From: Mogibacterium sp.
GTDB lineage: Bacteria > Bacillota > Clostridia > Peptostreptococcales > Anaerovoracaceae
NCBI GenBank assembly: GCA_017403955.1
Contig: JAFRDH010000016.1
Span: 1-64,000, forward strand
Length of the DNA stretch: 64,000 nucleotides
Direction of reading: 5' to 3'
A model generated the notes under the pieces. It worked only from the letters and a program-made list of their open reading frames with translations, was not told the origin of the DNA and searched no databases. This document shows positions 19,194 to 27,526 of this stretch, piece after piece. Every line of letters begins with the position of its first letter. The stretch's first letter is position 1. The translations under genes and the position numbers were made by a program.

Positions 19194-19345
19194 TACACTT
19201 TCTTAAAGGGATTCTGATGCCGAAGCATTATGTAAAGCCTCCCCCGAGTGGACTACAGAAGCCAGGCTTAAGGAAGTACCCACCTTATCTGTATTCGATA
19301 GGGCGTCAATTATCGGCTTGACGGTATCCCGGGAATTATTTTTAT
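19194..19345 (+). ncRNA. ssrS: Probable 6S RNA
   Basis: This is a conserved-looking non-coding stretch of about 150 bases. GGGAT (19208-19212), GCCG (19219-19222) and AAGC (19223-19226) pair with GCTT (19316-19319), CGGT (19322-19325) and ATCCC (19326-19330) to make an irregular closing stem. Inside, AAGCCT (19235-19240) pairs with AGGCTT (19264-19269). On the 3' side of the open centre, CCTTATC and GATAGGG form a small hairpin preceded by CCCA. That arrangement recalls 6S RNA, which holds sigma-A RNA polymerase, including the CACCTT hairpin of E. coli 6S. The ends are approximate, and another structured RNA is possible. Confidence 0.55.
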
Positions 19346-19396
19346 GCACAATTTTGCCTACTTTACAGAAATTACTCACTTTATGACATTTTGTGA

Positions 19397-19402
19397 TACA
19401 AT
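19397..19402 (+). promoter_or_regulatory. Extended -10 element before the P1 peptidase
   Basis: TGATACAAT gives an extended -10 (TGN followed by TACAAT) about 50 bases before the likely start. There is no good -35 hexamer at 17 bases. Confidence 0.45.
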
Positions 19403-19453
19403 ACAAACAAGTATATGGATTTTTTATGGAGTTTTGAAGGGAATGGTCATTCT

Positions 19454-21028
19454 ATGAAGATCAAGAAAATCGACATCCGCGATATCGATGGATTTATTAT
19501 CGGTAATGCTGAGGATGTTAATGGAGGAACCGGTTGTACTGTGATCATAAGTGAAGATGGTGCAGTTGGTGGAGTAGATGTAAGAGGAGGCGGACCTGCA
19601 ACGAGGGAAACCGATCTGCTCAGATCAGAGAATACTGTTGAAACTGTTAACGCTGTTGTACTGAGCGGAGGATCTGCGTTCGGTCTTGAAGCGGCTTCAG
19701 GTGTTATGAAAGCACTGGCACAAAAAGGTATTGGTTTCAGAACGCCATTTGGTTCTGTTCCGATCGTTACCGGTGCTTCTTTATTTGACCTTGCAGTAGG
19801 CAGATCAGATGTATATCCGGATAGAGAAATGGGTATTGAAGCGGTCGGAAATGCTTATCAGGGTATTTTTGACACAGGAAATCATGGCGCAGGGACAGGT
19901 GCCACATGCGGAAAGATGCTTGGTATGGACAGAGCTATGAAGACCGGGCTGGGAACATTCGCATGCGGAGACGATCTTGTTCAGGTCGGCGCCGTAGTCG
20001 CTGTCAATGCCTGTGCAGACGTTTATAACGGTGCAGGCAATATCATTGCCGGACTTAGAACAACTGACGGTTCTGCTATTCAGGGAACGATCAAGGTTCT
20101 CAAAGATATGCTTTATCCTGAATCCGGTTCTGAGATCAGCTTTGACGATTTCAAAGTAAAGACAGAAGATGAACAGCCTGTCGCTGAAGTTATTACTGTT
20201 CCTCCTGTTGAGAAGACCTCTGAAGCTCCGTCAGATACCAAATCCGATATCGCCAGAGCTATTCAGGAGGCATACGATCTTGCTGCAGCAAAGGAAGCCG
20301 CTGAAAACCAGCCTGAAGACACGGCTCCGGCAGAAGTACCGGAAGAAGCTCAGGTATCTGAAGTCCCGGTTGATCCGGCAGTAACAGAACCTGTCGCAGG
20401 AGAACCGGTAATCGAAGAACCTGCAGCAGAAATCCAGATCGACGCAGAACCTGTTGACGCAGAACCTGTTAAGGAAGAGACTCCGATCGAAACTCCGGTT
20501 GCAGAAGTTCAGGAGGATGCAGAACCTGTAATCGAAGAACCTGCGGTAGAGACTCCGGTAGATACAACACCTGAGATCGAGCAGGCTGCGGTCGAAGAAC
20601 CTGTATCCGAAGTGCCTGCTGCTGAAACAGTTCCTGTTACGACTGAAGTTCCTGAGGTACCGGCAGAACCGGAACCTGAAGTCAAAGACCCTTACGAGCT
20701 GTCAGAAGAAGAGAAACTTGATATGGGTTATGACATTTCGTTCAATACAACTATCGGCTGCCTTATCACGAATGCCAAGTTGACTAAGTCCCAGGCTAAC
20801 AAGCTCGCATCGATACTTCATGATGCTTATGCAAGGGCTATCAAGCCGGTACACAGCACATTGGACGGAGACACAATATTCGTTCTTTCTACTAACAAGC
20901 AGGAAGTCATTTTTGACGCATTTGCTGCACTTGCTACAGATGTTATGCAATATGCGATCATAGACGGTGCACAGATGGCAGAAGGAGCATACGGGCTTCC
21001 TTCAGCCAGAGATATGATCCGCAAATAA
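19454..21028 (+). CDS. P1/S58 (DmpA-like) peptidase with acidic insert
   Basis: It is an N-terminal-nucleophile peptidase of the DmpA/P1 family, which self-cleaves and then acts as an aminopeptidase or amidase. Family motifs are GGSAFGLEAASGV, HGAGTGATCGK and NTTIGCLITNA; the Thr after Asn in the last is the expected nucleophile (about residue 432). The family normally runs about 300-370 residues. Here it is 524 because about 195 residues (roughly 225-425) rich in Pro, Glu, Val and Ala repeats (EEPxxE, AEPV) sit just before the self-cleavage site. I start at ATG 19454, since AAGGG lies about 12 bases before it. An upstream ATG at 19415 lacks a site. Confidence 0.88.
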   Translation: MKIKKIDIRDIDGFIIGNAEDVNGGTGCTVIISEDGAVGGVDVRGGGPATRETDLLRSENTVETVNAVVLSGGSAFGLEAASGVMKALAQKGIGFRTPFGSVPIVTGASLFDLAVGRSDVYPDREMGIEAVGNAYQGIFDTGNHGAGTGATCGKMLGMDRAMKTGLGTFACGDDLVQVGAVVAVNACADVYNGAGNIIAGLRTTDGSAIQGTIKVLKDMLYPESGSEISFDDFKVKTEDEQPVAEVITVPPVEKTSEAPSDTKSDIARAIQEAYDLAAAKEAAENQPEDTAPAEVPEEAQVSEVPVDPAVTEPVAGEPVIEEPAAEIQIDAEPVDAEPVKEETPIETPVAEVQEDAEPVIEEPAVETPVDTTPEIEQAAVEEPVSEVPAAETVPVTTEVPEVPAEPEPEVKDPYELSEEEKLDMGYDISFNTTIGCLITNAKLTKSQANKLASILHDAYARAIKPVHSTLDGDTIFVLSTNKQEVIFDAFAALATDVMQYAIIDGAQMAEGAYGLPSARDMIRK

Positions 21029-21051
21029 TAATCAAACGGAGCGAAAACACA

Positions 21052-23721
21052 ATGAAAAAAGTAATCCTGATCGACGGTAACAGCTTGCTGTTCAGAGCAT
21101 TCTTCGCAATGCGTCCGATGGTTACATCCAAAGGCATTCACACCCAGGGCGTGTTTGCCTTTGTTAATATGCTTAATAAGATCATAAATGACTATAAGCC
21201 TGACTACATGGCAGTCGCTTTTGATATGAAAGAGAAGACTTTCAGGCACGACAAATATCCGGAGTATAAAGCCGGCAGGCAGCAGACTCCTATAGAACTT
21301 TTGTCTGAAATACCTCTGATGCATAAAGTTCTCGAAGCAATGAATATTGCTGTACTCGAAATGCCTAAGTATGAAGCAGATGACATAATCGGTACATTAT
21401 CGGTCAAAGCGACACAAGAGGGCTTCAGAACACTCATTATCAGTGGTGACAAAGACGAACTCCAGCTTGTTGATGAAAATGTCAATGTACTTATCAACAA
21501 GAAAGGGATGTCTGATTTCGATCTCTATGATATCGAGGCAATGAACGAGAGATACGGACTCACTCCGAAACAGTTCATAGACCTCAAAGCTCTCATGGGC
21601 GACAAGTCAGATAATATTCCGGGAATTGCGGGAATAGGCGAGAAGAAAGGTATTGCTCTTCTTAAAGAATATGGAGACCTTGACAGCATCATACTGCACG
21701 CAGACGAGATCCCGGGCAAAATGGGCGAAAACGTCAGAAATGGTATAGATTCTGCCAGATTGTCAAAGTGGCTCGCCACTATCAACACCGATTCTCCGGT
21801 TGAGTTTACGTGGGAAGATCTCAAATTTACTGATCCCGATATCAAAGCGCTTATCGAGATATATACTGAGCTCGAGTTCAATACTTTCATTAAACGTCTT
21901 CAGTCTGAAATCGACCAAAACATTGCGGTTCCTGCCGATACCTCCGGCTCTTTTGACGCAGATAAAGAACTGAGCGAACTCACATTTGTCGATTTTGAAG
22001 CTTTTCTTAGCAAGGTGGAAAACGGTTCAAAAGTCTTCATCGAAGCTGCGACAGACGCTGATCATCTCAATGTTCCTGAGATCAAGTGTATCACGCTGTA
22101 CAGTCCGGCAGATTCTCTGATGTGCATCAAGGAGCTTACACCTCTTGATACTTCAGTCTGTATCGATAATTTAGTACGCAAATCATTTTGCCTTTGCGGA
22201 TGCGGACTCAAAAGGATTATTTACTCAATGCTGAGTTATACTGATTCAGTTCCTGTCCCTTATTACGATGCACAGATAGCTGAATATCTGCTCGACCCGA
22301 ACAGACAGAAATACGCTCTTGATAAAATGCTTCTACGCTATAACGGCTATGCGGTATCAGATGATGACAGAGAGCTTCTCGGAAGTGACGCTAACGAAAA
22401 TACATCATCTTTTGATGGCAACAGTCTTGCAAAAAGGGTATTTTTCATATCAAAAGTCATGGAGCCTCAGATCGGCTCTATCGTTGAGCAGGGCCTGGAT
22501 GCACTTTTCTACAGCTGCGAAATGCCGCTTGTACTTACTCTTGCTTCCATGGAACTTGAGGGCATCACATGTGATCCTGAGATACTTGCATCTATCGGAA
22601 ATGAGCTTGAGAGCAGGATCCAAGAACTTGAAAGCAGGATCTATGATCTCGCCGGCAAGACTTTCAATATCAATTCTCCAAAACAGCTTGCTGCTGTTCT
22701 GTTTACGGATCTTAAGATTCCTTATCCTAAGCCAAAAGGGAAAACCGGATCGTATTCAACAGCTGCTGATATTCTTGAAAAGCTGGCAGATGACTATGAG
22801 ATAGTAACTGATGTTCTCGAATACCGCAAAGTCGCCAAGCTCAAGAGCACTTATATCGATGGGCTGACAGGGCTTATCGGATATGACGGTAAGATCCGTC
22901 CGCATTTCATGCAGACTGTAGCGGCTACCGGCAGGCTCAGCTGCACTGAGCCGAACCTCCAGAATATTCCTGTGCGCGATGATTACGGCAGACTTATTCG
23001 AAAATCATTCATCACGGGCAGTGATGAACGCACTTTTACCGGTTCAGACTATTCTCAGATAGAACTCAGGATCCTTGCGTCTCTCAGCGGCGACGAGTCA
23101 TTGATCAATGACTTCAGACAGGGAAAGGATATCCACAGAGCAACTGCATCAAGAGTTTTTGATATTCCTGAAGATAAGGTCACTCCGCTTGACAGGACAA
23201 AGGCCAAAGCTGTCAATTTCGGTGTTGTCTACGGAATGAGCGGATTCGGACTTGGAGAGAGCCTTCATATTTCCCGTACAGAAGGGCAGAAATATATCAA
23301 TGAGTACTTCAGCAAGCATACTGCTGTCAAAGAATATCTTGATGCCAGGATCAGAGAAGGCGAGACAAACCGTGAAGTCCGCACTTTCTTCGGCAGGGTC
23401 AGGCAGATCCCGGAATTCGCATCAAGAAAGTTCATGGACAGAGAGCTGGCCAAAAGGCTCGCAATGAATACTCCTATCCAGGGGACAGCTGCGGATATCA
23501 TCAAAATAGCCATGAATTCAGTTTCAAAGGAACTCAGAAAGAGTGGTCTGGAGTCAAAACTTATTCTTCAGATCCATGACGAACTTATCATTGAGGGTCC
23601 GGACAGTGAACTTGATGCAGTAAGAGAGCTTCTTGAAAGATGCATGACCGGCGCAGCAAGACTGGCAGTTGAATTAACATGTGATATCCATACAGGTAAA
23701 ACCTGGTATGAGCTAAAATAA
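21052..23721 (+). CDS. polA: DNA polymerase I
   Basis: It fills gaps and removes RNA primers in replication and repair. The 889 residues carry a 5'-3' exonuclease domain (about 1-290, LIDGNSLLFRAFFA), a middle 3'-5' exonuclease-like domain (about 310-480) and the polymerase domain with SDYSQIELRILA (motif A), KAVNFGVVYGMSGFG (motif B) and QIHDELI (motif C). In the middle domain the DxE proofreading acids appear to be replaced (IEAATD), as in many Gram-positive PolA proteins, so proofreading is probably absent. It is followed 18 bases later by coaE, an order common in Clostridia and Bacilli. Confidence 0.97.
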   Translation: MKKVILIDGNSLLFRAFFAMRPMVTSKGIHTQGVFAFVNMLNKIINDYKPDYMAVAFDMKEKTFRHDKYPEYKAGRQQTPIELLSEIPLMHKVLEAMNIAVLEMPKYEADDIIGTLSVKATQEGFRTLIISGDKDELQLVDENVNVLINKKGMSDFDLYDIEAMNERYGLTPKQFIDLKALMGDKSDNIPGIAGIGEKKGIALLKEYGDLDSIILHADEIPGKMGENVRNGIDSARLSKWLATINTDSPVEFTWEDLKFTDPDIKALIEIYTELEFNTFIKRLQSEIDQNIAVPADTSGSFDADKELSELTFVDFEAFLSKVENGSKVFIEAATDADHLNVPEIKCITLYSPADSLMCIKELTPLDTSVCIDNLVRKSFCLCGCGLKRIIYSMLSYTDSVPVPYYDAQIAEYLLDPNRQKYALDKMLLRYNGYAVSDDDRELLGSDANENTSSFDGNSLAKRVFFISKVMEPQIGSIVEQGLDALFYSCEMPLVLTLASMELEGITCDPEILASIGNELESRIQELESRIYDLAGKTFNINSPKQLAAVLFTDLKIPYPKPKGKTGSYSTAADILEKLADDYEIVTDVLEYRKVAKLKSTYIDGLTGLIGYDGKIRPHFMQTVAATGRLSCTEPNLQNIPVRDDYGRLIRKSFITGSDERTFTGSDYSQIELRILASLSGDESLINDFRQGKDIHRATASRVFDIPEDKVTPLDRTKAKAVNFGVVYGMSGFGLGESLHISRTEGQKYINEYFSKHTAVKEYLDARIREGETNREVRTFFGRVRQIPEFASRKFMDRELAKRLAMNTPIQGTAADIIKIAMNSVSKELRKSGLESKLILQIHDELIIEGPDSELDAVRELLERCMTGAARLAVELTCDIHTGKTWYELK

Positions 23722-23739
23722 TTATTATCGGAGGGTCCA

Positions 23740-24327
23740 ATGCTGAATATTGCAATCACAGGCGGAATAGGCGCCGGAAAATCATGTGTGACCTCTTATC
23801 TGACTGAAAAGGGTTATACAGTTATTGATGCTGACAAGATGTCCAGAGAAATGACGGCAGCAGGGGGCAAAGCTATGCCTTATATACTGGAACATTTCGG
23901 CCCGGGATTTATCAATGAGGACGGCAGTCTGAACAGAGCAGCTATGCGGGATCTTGTTTTCCGCGAACCGAAATACATGCCGATTCTCGAGGCAGGAACG
24001 ACGGCAGTTGTAATTGAGGACATCGATGCTATACGCAAGGAGGAAGAACAACGCGGTACCAAAGTTCTTTTCTATGATATTCCGCTTCTTTTTGAAAAGC
24101 ACAAAGAAGACGAGTATGACAGGGTATGGGTCGTTACCGCTGACAGAAATCTCAAAGCAGAAAGGATCATGAAAAGGGACAAGATCGATCCTTCAATTAT
24201 TGATCTCATTATAGAATCTCAGGCTGATGATGATTTCAGAATATCCAAAGCAGATGTGGTTTTTTATAATAACGGTACGATAGAGGAACTTCATGATCTT
24301 GTCGATGCTGAATTATCCAAAATCTGA
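23740..24327 (+). CDS. coaE: Dephospho-CoA kinase
   Basis: It catalyses the last step of coenzyme A synthesis, phosphorylating the ribose 3'-OH of dephospho-CoA. The 195 residues match the family. The P-loop GGIGAGKS is at residues 8-15, and DADKMSRE follows as the CoA-binding motif. It is downstream of polA and preceded by CGGAGGG, a strong ribosome site. The tRNA promoter begins 40 bases after its stop. Confidence 0.95.
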   Translation: MLNIAITGGIGAGKSCVTSYLTEKGYTVIDADKMSREMTAAGGKAMPYILEHFGPGFINEDGSLNRAAMRDLVFREPKYMPILEAGTTAVVIEDIDAIRKEEEQRGTKVLFYDIPLLFEKHKEDEYDRVWVVTADRNLKAERIMKRDKIDPSIIDLIIESQADDDFRISKADVVFYNNGTIEELHDLVDAELSKI

Positions 24328-24366
24328 TCACATAGAAGTTTAAATAAAAAAATCTCAAATATGGCC

Positions 24367-24395
24367 TTGACAATTCCGCCTTTCATCTCTATAAT
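24367..24395 (+). promoter_or_regulatory. Consensus sigma-A promoter for the tRNA-Leu pair
   Basis: TTGACA (24367-24372) and TATAAT (24390-24395) are both perfect and exactly 17 bases apart. Transcription would begin about 10 bases before tRNA-Leu(GAG). Confidence 0.9.
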
Positions 24396-24408
24396 ACATA
24401 ATTGTCGT

Positions 24409-24491
24409 GTGGATGTGGCGGAATAGGCAGACGCGCATGGTTGAGGGCCATGTGGGCAACCGTGCTGGTTCGAGTCCAGTCATCCACACCA
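24409..24491 (+). tRNA. tRNA-Leu (anticodon GAG)
   Basis: The acceptor stem GTGGATG pairs with CATCCAC, and CCA is encoded in the DNA. The anticodon stem is CATGG/CCATG with loop TTGAGGG, so the anticodon is GAG (reads CUC and CUU). The T-arm is CTGG TTCGAGT CCAG, and the long variable arm is typical of leucine. A run of nine T follows the CCA. Confidence 0.95.
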
Positions 24492-24519
24492 TTTTTTTTT
24501 ATAAACATTAACCTGCCAA

Positions 24520-24606
24520 GCCGGTGTGGCGGAATTGGCAGACGCGCGGGATTCAAAATCCCGTGATGGCAACATCGTGTGGGTTCGAGCCCCACCACCG
24601 GTACCA
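24520..24606 (+). tRNA. tRNA-Leu (anticodon CAA)
   Basis: The acceptor stem GCCGGTG pairs with CACCGGT (one G-U), and CCA is encoded. The anticodon stem is CGGGA/TCCCG with loop TTCAAAA, so the anticodon is CAA (reads UUG). A long variable arm is present, and the T-arm contains GGTTCGAGCC. It lies 28 bases after the first tRNA-Leu and is likely cotranscribed with it. Confidence 0.95.
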
Positions 24607-24640
24607 GACACCTGATATACAGTACACAAAGGAGGACAAT

Positions 24641-25033
24641 ATGAGTCAGGGAATGAGTAGTATTATATTAATGGTCGTTCTTATTCTGATGTTTTACTTC
24701 ATGATGATCAGACCGCAGAGGAAGAAAGACAAGGAAGATCGCGAGATGAGAGCTTCTCTTATGGTCGGAGACGAGATCATCACTATCGGAGGAGTTGTCG
24801 GAAGAATCACCAAGATCACTGACAAGACTGTTGTTATCACTACCGGAGCAGACAAGACTAAGATCGAATTCCTCAAGACTGCTATTGCCAGCGTAGGCAA
24901 GAGTGAAGCAGCTAAGGCTGAGGCCGCAAAGAAGGAAGAGAAGGAAGAGCCTGAAGAAGAGAAGAGACCTGACAGAGACAAGAAGGTCACTCCTAAGAAG
25001 CTCTCCAGAAAATCTGATTCCGAGCAGAACTAA
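24641..25033 (+). CDS. yajC: Preprotein translocase accessory subunit YajC
   Basis: It is a single-pass membrane partner of SecDF in the Sec export pathway. The 130 residues have one N-terminal transmembrane segment (about 8-25) followed by MIRPQRKKDKEDREM, the usual RPQxKK motif, and a soluble domain. The lysine- and glutamate-rich tail from about residue 90 to the end is charged and probably disordered. The ATG at 24641 follows AAAGGAGG, and a longer frame reading through the second tRNA is not real. It may be transcribed from the tRNA promoter. A rho-independent terminator follows, and secDF then has its own promoter. Confidence 0.95.
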   Translation: MSQGMSSIILMVVLILMFYFMMIRPQRKKDKEDREMRASLMVGDEIITIGGVVGRITKITDKTVVITTGADKTKIEFLKTAIASVGKSEAAKAEAAKKEEKEEPEEEKRPDRDKKVTPKKLSRKSDSEQN

Positions 25034-25063
25034 TACTTCATACAGTATCGAATTAAGTACATC

Positions 25064-25090
25064 AGGCGCTCTGTAAAGGGCGCTTTTTTT
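25064..25090 (+). terminator. Rho-independent terminator after yajC
   Basis: AGGCGCTC pairs with GGGCGCTT around loop TGTAAA, and seven T follow directly. Confidence 0.85.
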
Positions 25091-25091
25091 A

Positions 25092-25120
25092 TTGAAATCG
25101 GAAGGCCAATCGGATACAAT
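25092..25120 (+). promoter_or_regulatory. Sigma-A promoter for secDF
   Basis: TTGAAA (25092-25097) and TACAAT (25115-25120) are 17 bases apart. They lie just downstream of the yajC terminator and about 80 bases before the secDF start. Confidence 0.7.
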
Positions 25121-25200
25121 AGATTGAATAATTGTTATATGTCGGACTATGCGTTTTTCGATATTTTAATGCATCTTATTGAAAGGTTTACACAATCAAA

Positions 25201-27471
25201 ATGAAAACAGGAAGAAAAAAAGTATTAGCAGTTCTTGTCATCATTATCCTGATTGCAGGATGGTTTATATCATTCTTCGGTATTGGTGACAAAGTAGGAA
25301 ATCTCGGCGAACAACTCAAGTACGGTCTTGACATCAACGGAGGAGTTTATGTACTTCTTGAGGCTGACACGACCGAGACAGGAACAGATCTGACACAGAT
25401 CATGAATCAGACAAAGAGCGTTCTGGAGAACAGAGTCAATGCTATGGGTATCAGCGAAGCTGCGGTATCCATCGAAGGCACAAACAGACTCAGAGTTGAG
25501 ATGCCGGGCGTTGAGAATGCAGAAGAAGCGATCGAGCAGATCGGAAGAACAGCTCAGCTCCAGTTCTATCTCGCAGACGGTACTCTCGCACTGACCGGTG
25601 ACGGTATCAGCGACTCCCAGATCGCAACCGATACACAAAACGGCGGATACAAGATCACTATCGATTTCACATCTGAGGGAAGCAATCTTTTTGCTGACGC
25701 AACTGAAAAAGCATTCAGCGGCTCGGTCACTCCTACAATGACTGATGAACAGGGTAATACTGTCGACAGCAGAGCAATCGTTATTGCACTCGATGATGAA
25801 GTAATTTCCGCTCCGGTCGTTCACGAGAAAATCAATTCCAGATCCTGCGAGATTACAAGACCAGGCGGATTCTCAGAGACTGAGGCTTCCGGACTTTCCG
25901 CTCTCATCAGAGGCGGTGCGCTCCCTGCCAATCTGACAGAAATCAATTCATCTGTCCAGACCGCTACTATCGGAGCCAATGCTCTTGCACTCAGCGTTAA
26001 AGCAGGTGCTATCGGCCTTGCTCTCGTACTGATCATCATGGTTCTCGCATATGGCATTCTCGGTCTGGTCGCTGACGTTGCTCTGCTTCTGTACATCCAG
26101 CTCGTTCTCTGGATCATGGCAGGTATGGGTTCCGTTCTCACACTCCCTGGTATCGCAGGTATCATCCTTTCCATAGGTATGGCAGTAGACTCCAACGTAA
26201 TCATTTTCACACGTATCAGGGAAGAGATCGCTAAGGGCAAGTCAGTAAGAACTGCTGTAGATATGGGTTACAGAGCAGCTCTCGGAACAGTAGTTGACTC
26301 TCAGACAACTACACTTGTTGCAGCTTTCGTTCTGTATCTCTTCGGTACTACATCGGTTAAGGGATTCGCACTCACCCTCATGATCGGTACTGTAATGAGC
26401 GTTATCACAGCTGTATTCATCACTCAGCTGTTTGTGGGTCTCATTGCTGACAGCAAGAAATTCGGAACTCTTGCTATGTTCGGGATCAGCGAAGACGGAT
26501 CCGCTAAGTTCATGTCACACAAATTCAACTTCCACTTTGTTGAGAACAGAAAGAAGTTCTATGCAATCAGTGCATGTGTGATCATTATCGGACTCGGCTT
26601 TGCTCTCTTCAGAGGATTCAATTATGGTATCGACTTCACAGGCGGTACTATGATGCAGATCGAGATGGGTCAGGAAGTTGACATCGATGAGGTCAAGGAC
26701 ACTATCGCAAGTTATGAACTTAATCCGACAATCGTTTATGCATCCGACAATCACTCACAGGTGATCATCAGAACTATAAAGGATCTTAAGTCTGCTGAAC
26801 GTACAGAAGTCGTTGATACACTTCAGGAGAAGTACGGATTCAGCGATGAAGATGTTCTTGCATCAGAAGAGTTCGGACCAACAGTCGGAAAGGACCTCAG
26901 AAGAAATGCGATCAGATCGATCATCATTGCAGCTCTTGTAATGCTGGTTTATATCAGATTCAGATTCAAGACATGGAAGTTCGGTCTTGCTGCTGTAGCA
27001 GGTCTTGTACACGACGTATTTATGACTCTGTCGATTTATGCGATATTCAGGATCACGATCAACAACCCGTTCATCGCAGGTATTCTTACTGTAGTAGGTT
27101 ACTCGATCAACGATACTATCGTAGTATTCGACAGAATCAGAGAGAACTCCAAGTTCTACACTAACCGCAAGCAGAACATCCAGCTCATAAACGACAGCGT
27201 TAATCAGACACTTACCAGATCGGTCATGACTTCTGTCACTACATTCCTAGTAATGGTTCCGCTGTTCCTTATGGCAAGTTCAGAACTCAGAGGATTCCTT
27301 ATTCCTCTGATGATCGGTGTATTCGTTGGTACATATTCATCGATTTTCCTCTGCAGCCCGCTCTTCTATGAGCTCACTCGCAAGGAAAACATGTCCAAGT
27401 ACCAGCAGACACTTGAGAAATCACAGAAAAACAAAAAGAAAAACCGTAAAGATGACGGTATAACCGTATAA
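25201..27471 (+). CDS. secDF: SecDF fused export accessory protein
   Basis: It is the SecD and SecF halves joined in one chain, which uses the proton gradient to pull exported proteins across the membrane. The 756 residues are close to the B. subtilis SecDF length (737). There is an N-terminal transmembrane segment (about 5-28), the SecD P1 periplasmic-like region (about 35-240), a membrane block with IILSIGMAVDSNVIIFTRIREE, then the SecF half (from about 450) with FNYGIDFTGGTMMQ and GYSINDTIVVFDRIREN. Both halves thus keep the conserved acidic D-x-N/T-x-x-x-F segment. The C-terminal tail is lysine-rich. Confidence 0.97.
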   Translation: MKTGRKKVLAVLVIIILIAGWFISFFGIGDKVGNLGEQLKYGLDINGGVYVLLEADTTETGTDLTQIMNQTKSVLENRVNAMGISEAAVSIEGTNRLRVEMPGVENAEEAIEQIGRTAQLQFYLADGTLALTGDGISDSQIATDTQNGGYKITIDFTSEGSNLFADATEKAFSGSVTPTMTDEQGNTVDSRAIVIALDDEVISAPVVHEKINSRSCEITRPGGFSETEASGLSALIRGGALPANLTEINSSVQTATIGANALALSVKAGAIGLALVLIIMVLAYGILGLVADVALLLYIQLVLWIMAGMGSVLTLPGIAGIILSIGMAVDSNVIIFTRIREEIAKGKSVRTAVDMGYRAALGTVVDSQTTTLVAAFVLYLFGTTSVKGFALTLMIGTVMSVITAVFITQLFVGLIADSKKFGTLAMFGISEDGSAKFMSHKFNFHFVENRKKFYAISACVIIIGLGFALFRGFNYGIDFTGGTMMQIEMGQEVDIDEVKDTIASYELNPTIVYASDNHSQVIIRTIKDLKSAERTEVVDTLQEKYGFSDEDVLASEEFGPTVGKDLRRNAIRSIIIAALVMLVYIRFRFKTWKFGLAAVAGLVHDVFMTLSIYAIFRITINNPFIAGILTVVGYSINDTIVVFDRIRENSKFYTNRKQNIQLINDSVNQTLTRSVMTSVTTFLVMVPLFLMASSELRGFLIPLMIGVFVGTYSSIFLCSPLFYELTRKENMSKYQQTLEKSQKNKKKNRKDDGITV

Positions 27472-27526
27472 CAGGAATAATCAATACTTTCAGTTATTAC
27501 AGGCAAGATTACAGGCAAGGGTATCA

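Noticed and set aside
24389..24640. Frames reading through the tRNA-Leu genes
   Set aside because: The tRNA structures are clear, and the yajC start has its own AAAGGAGG site at 24641.
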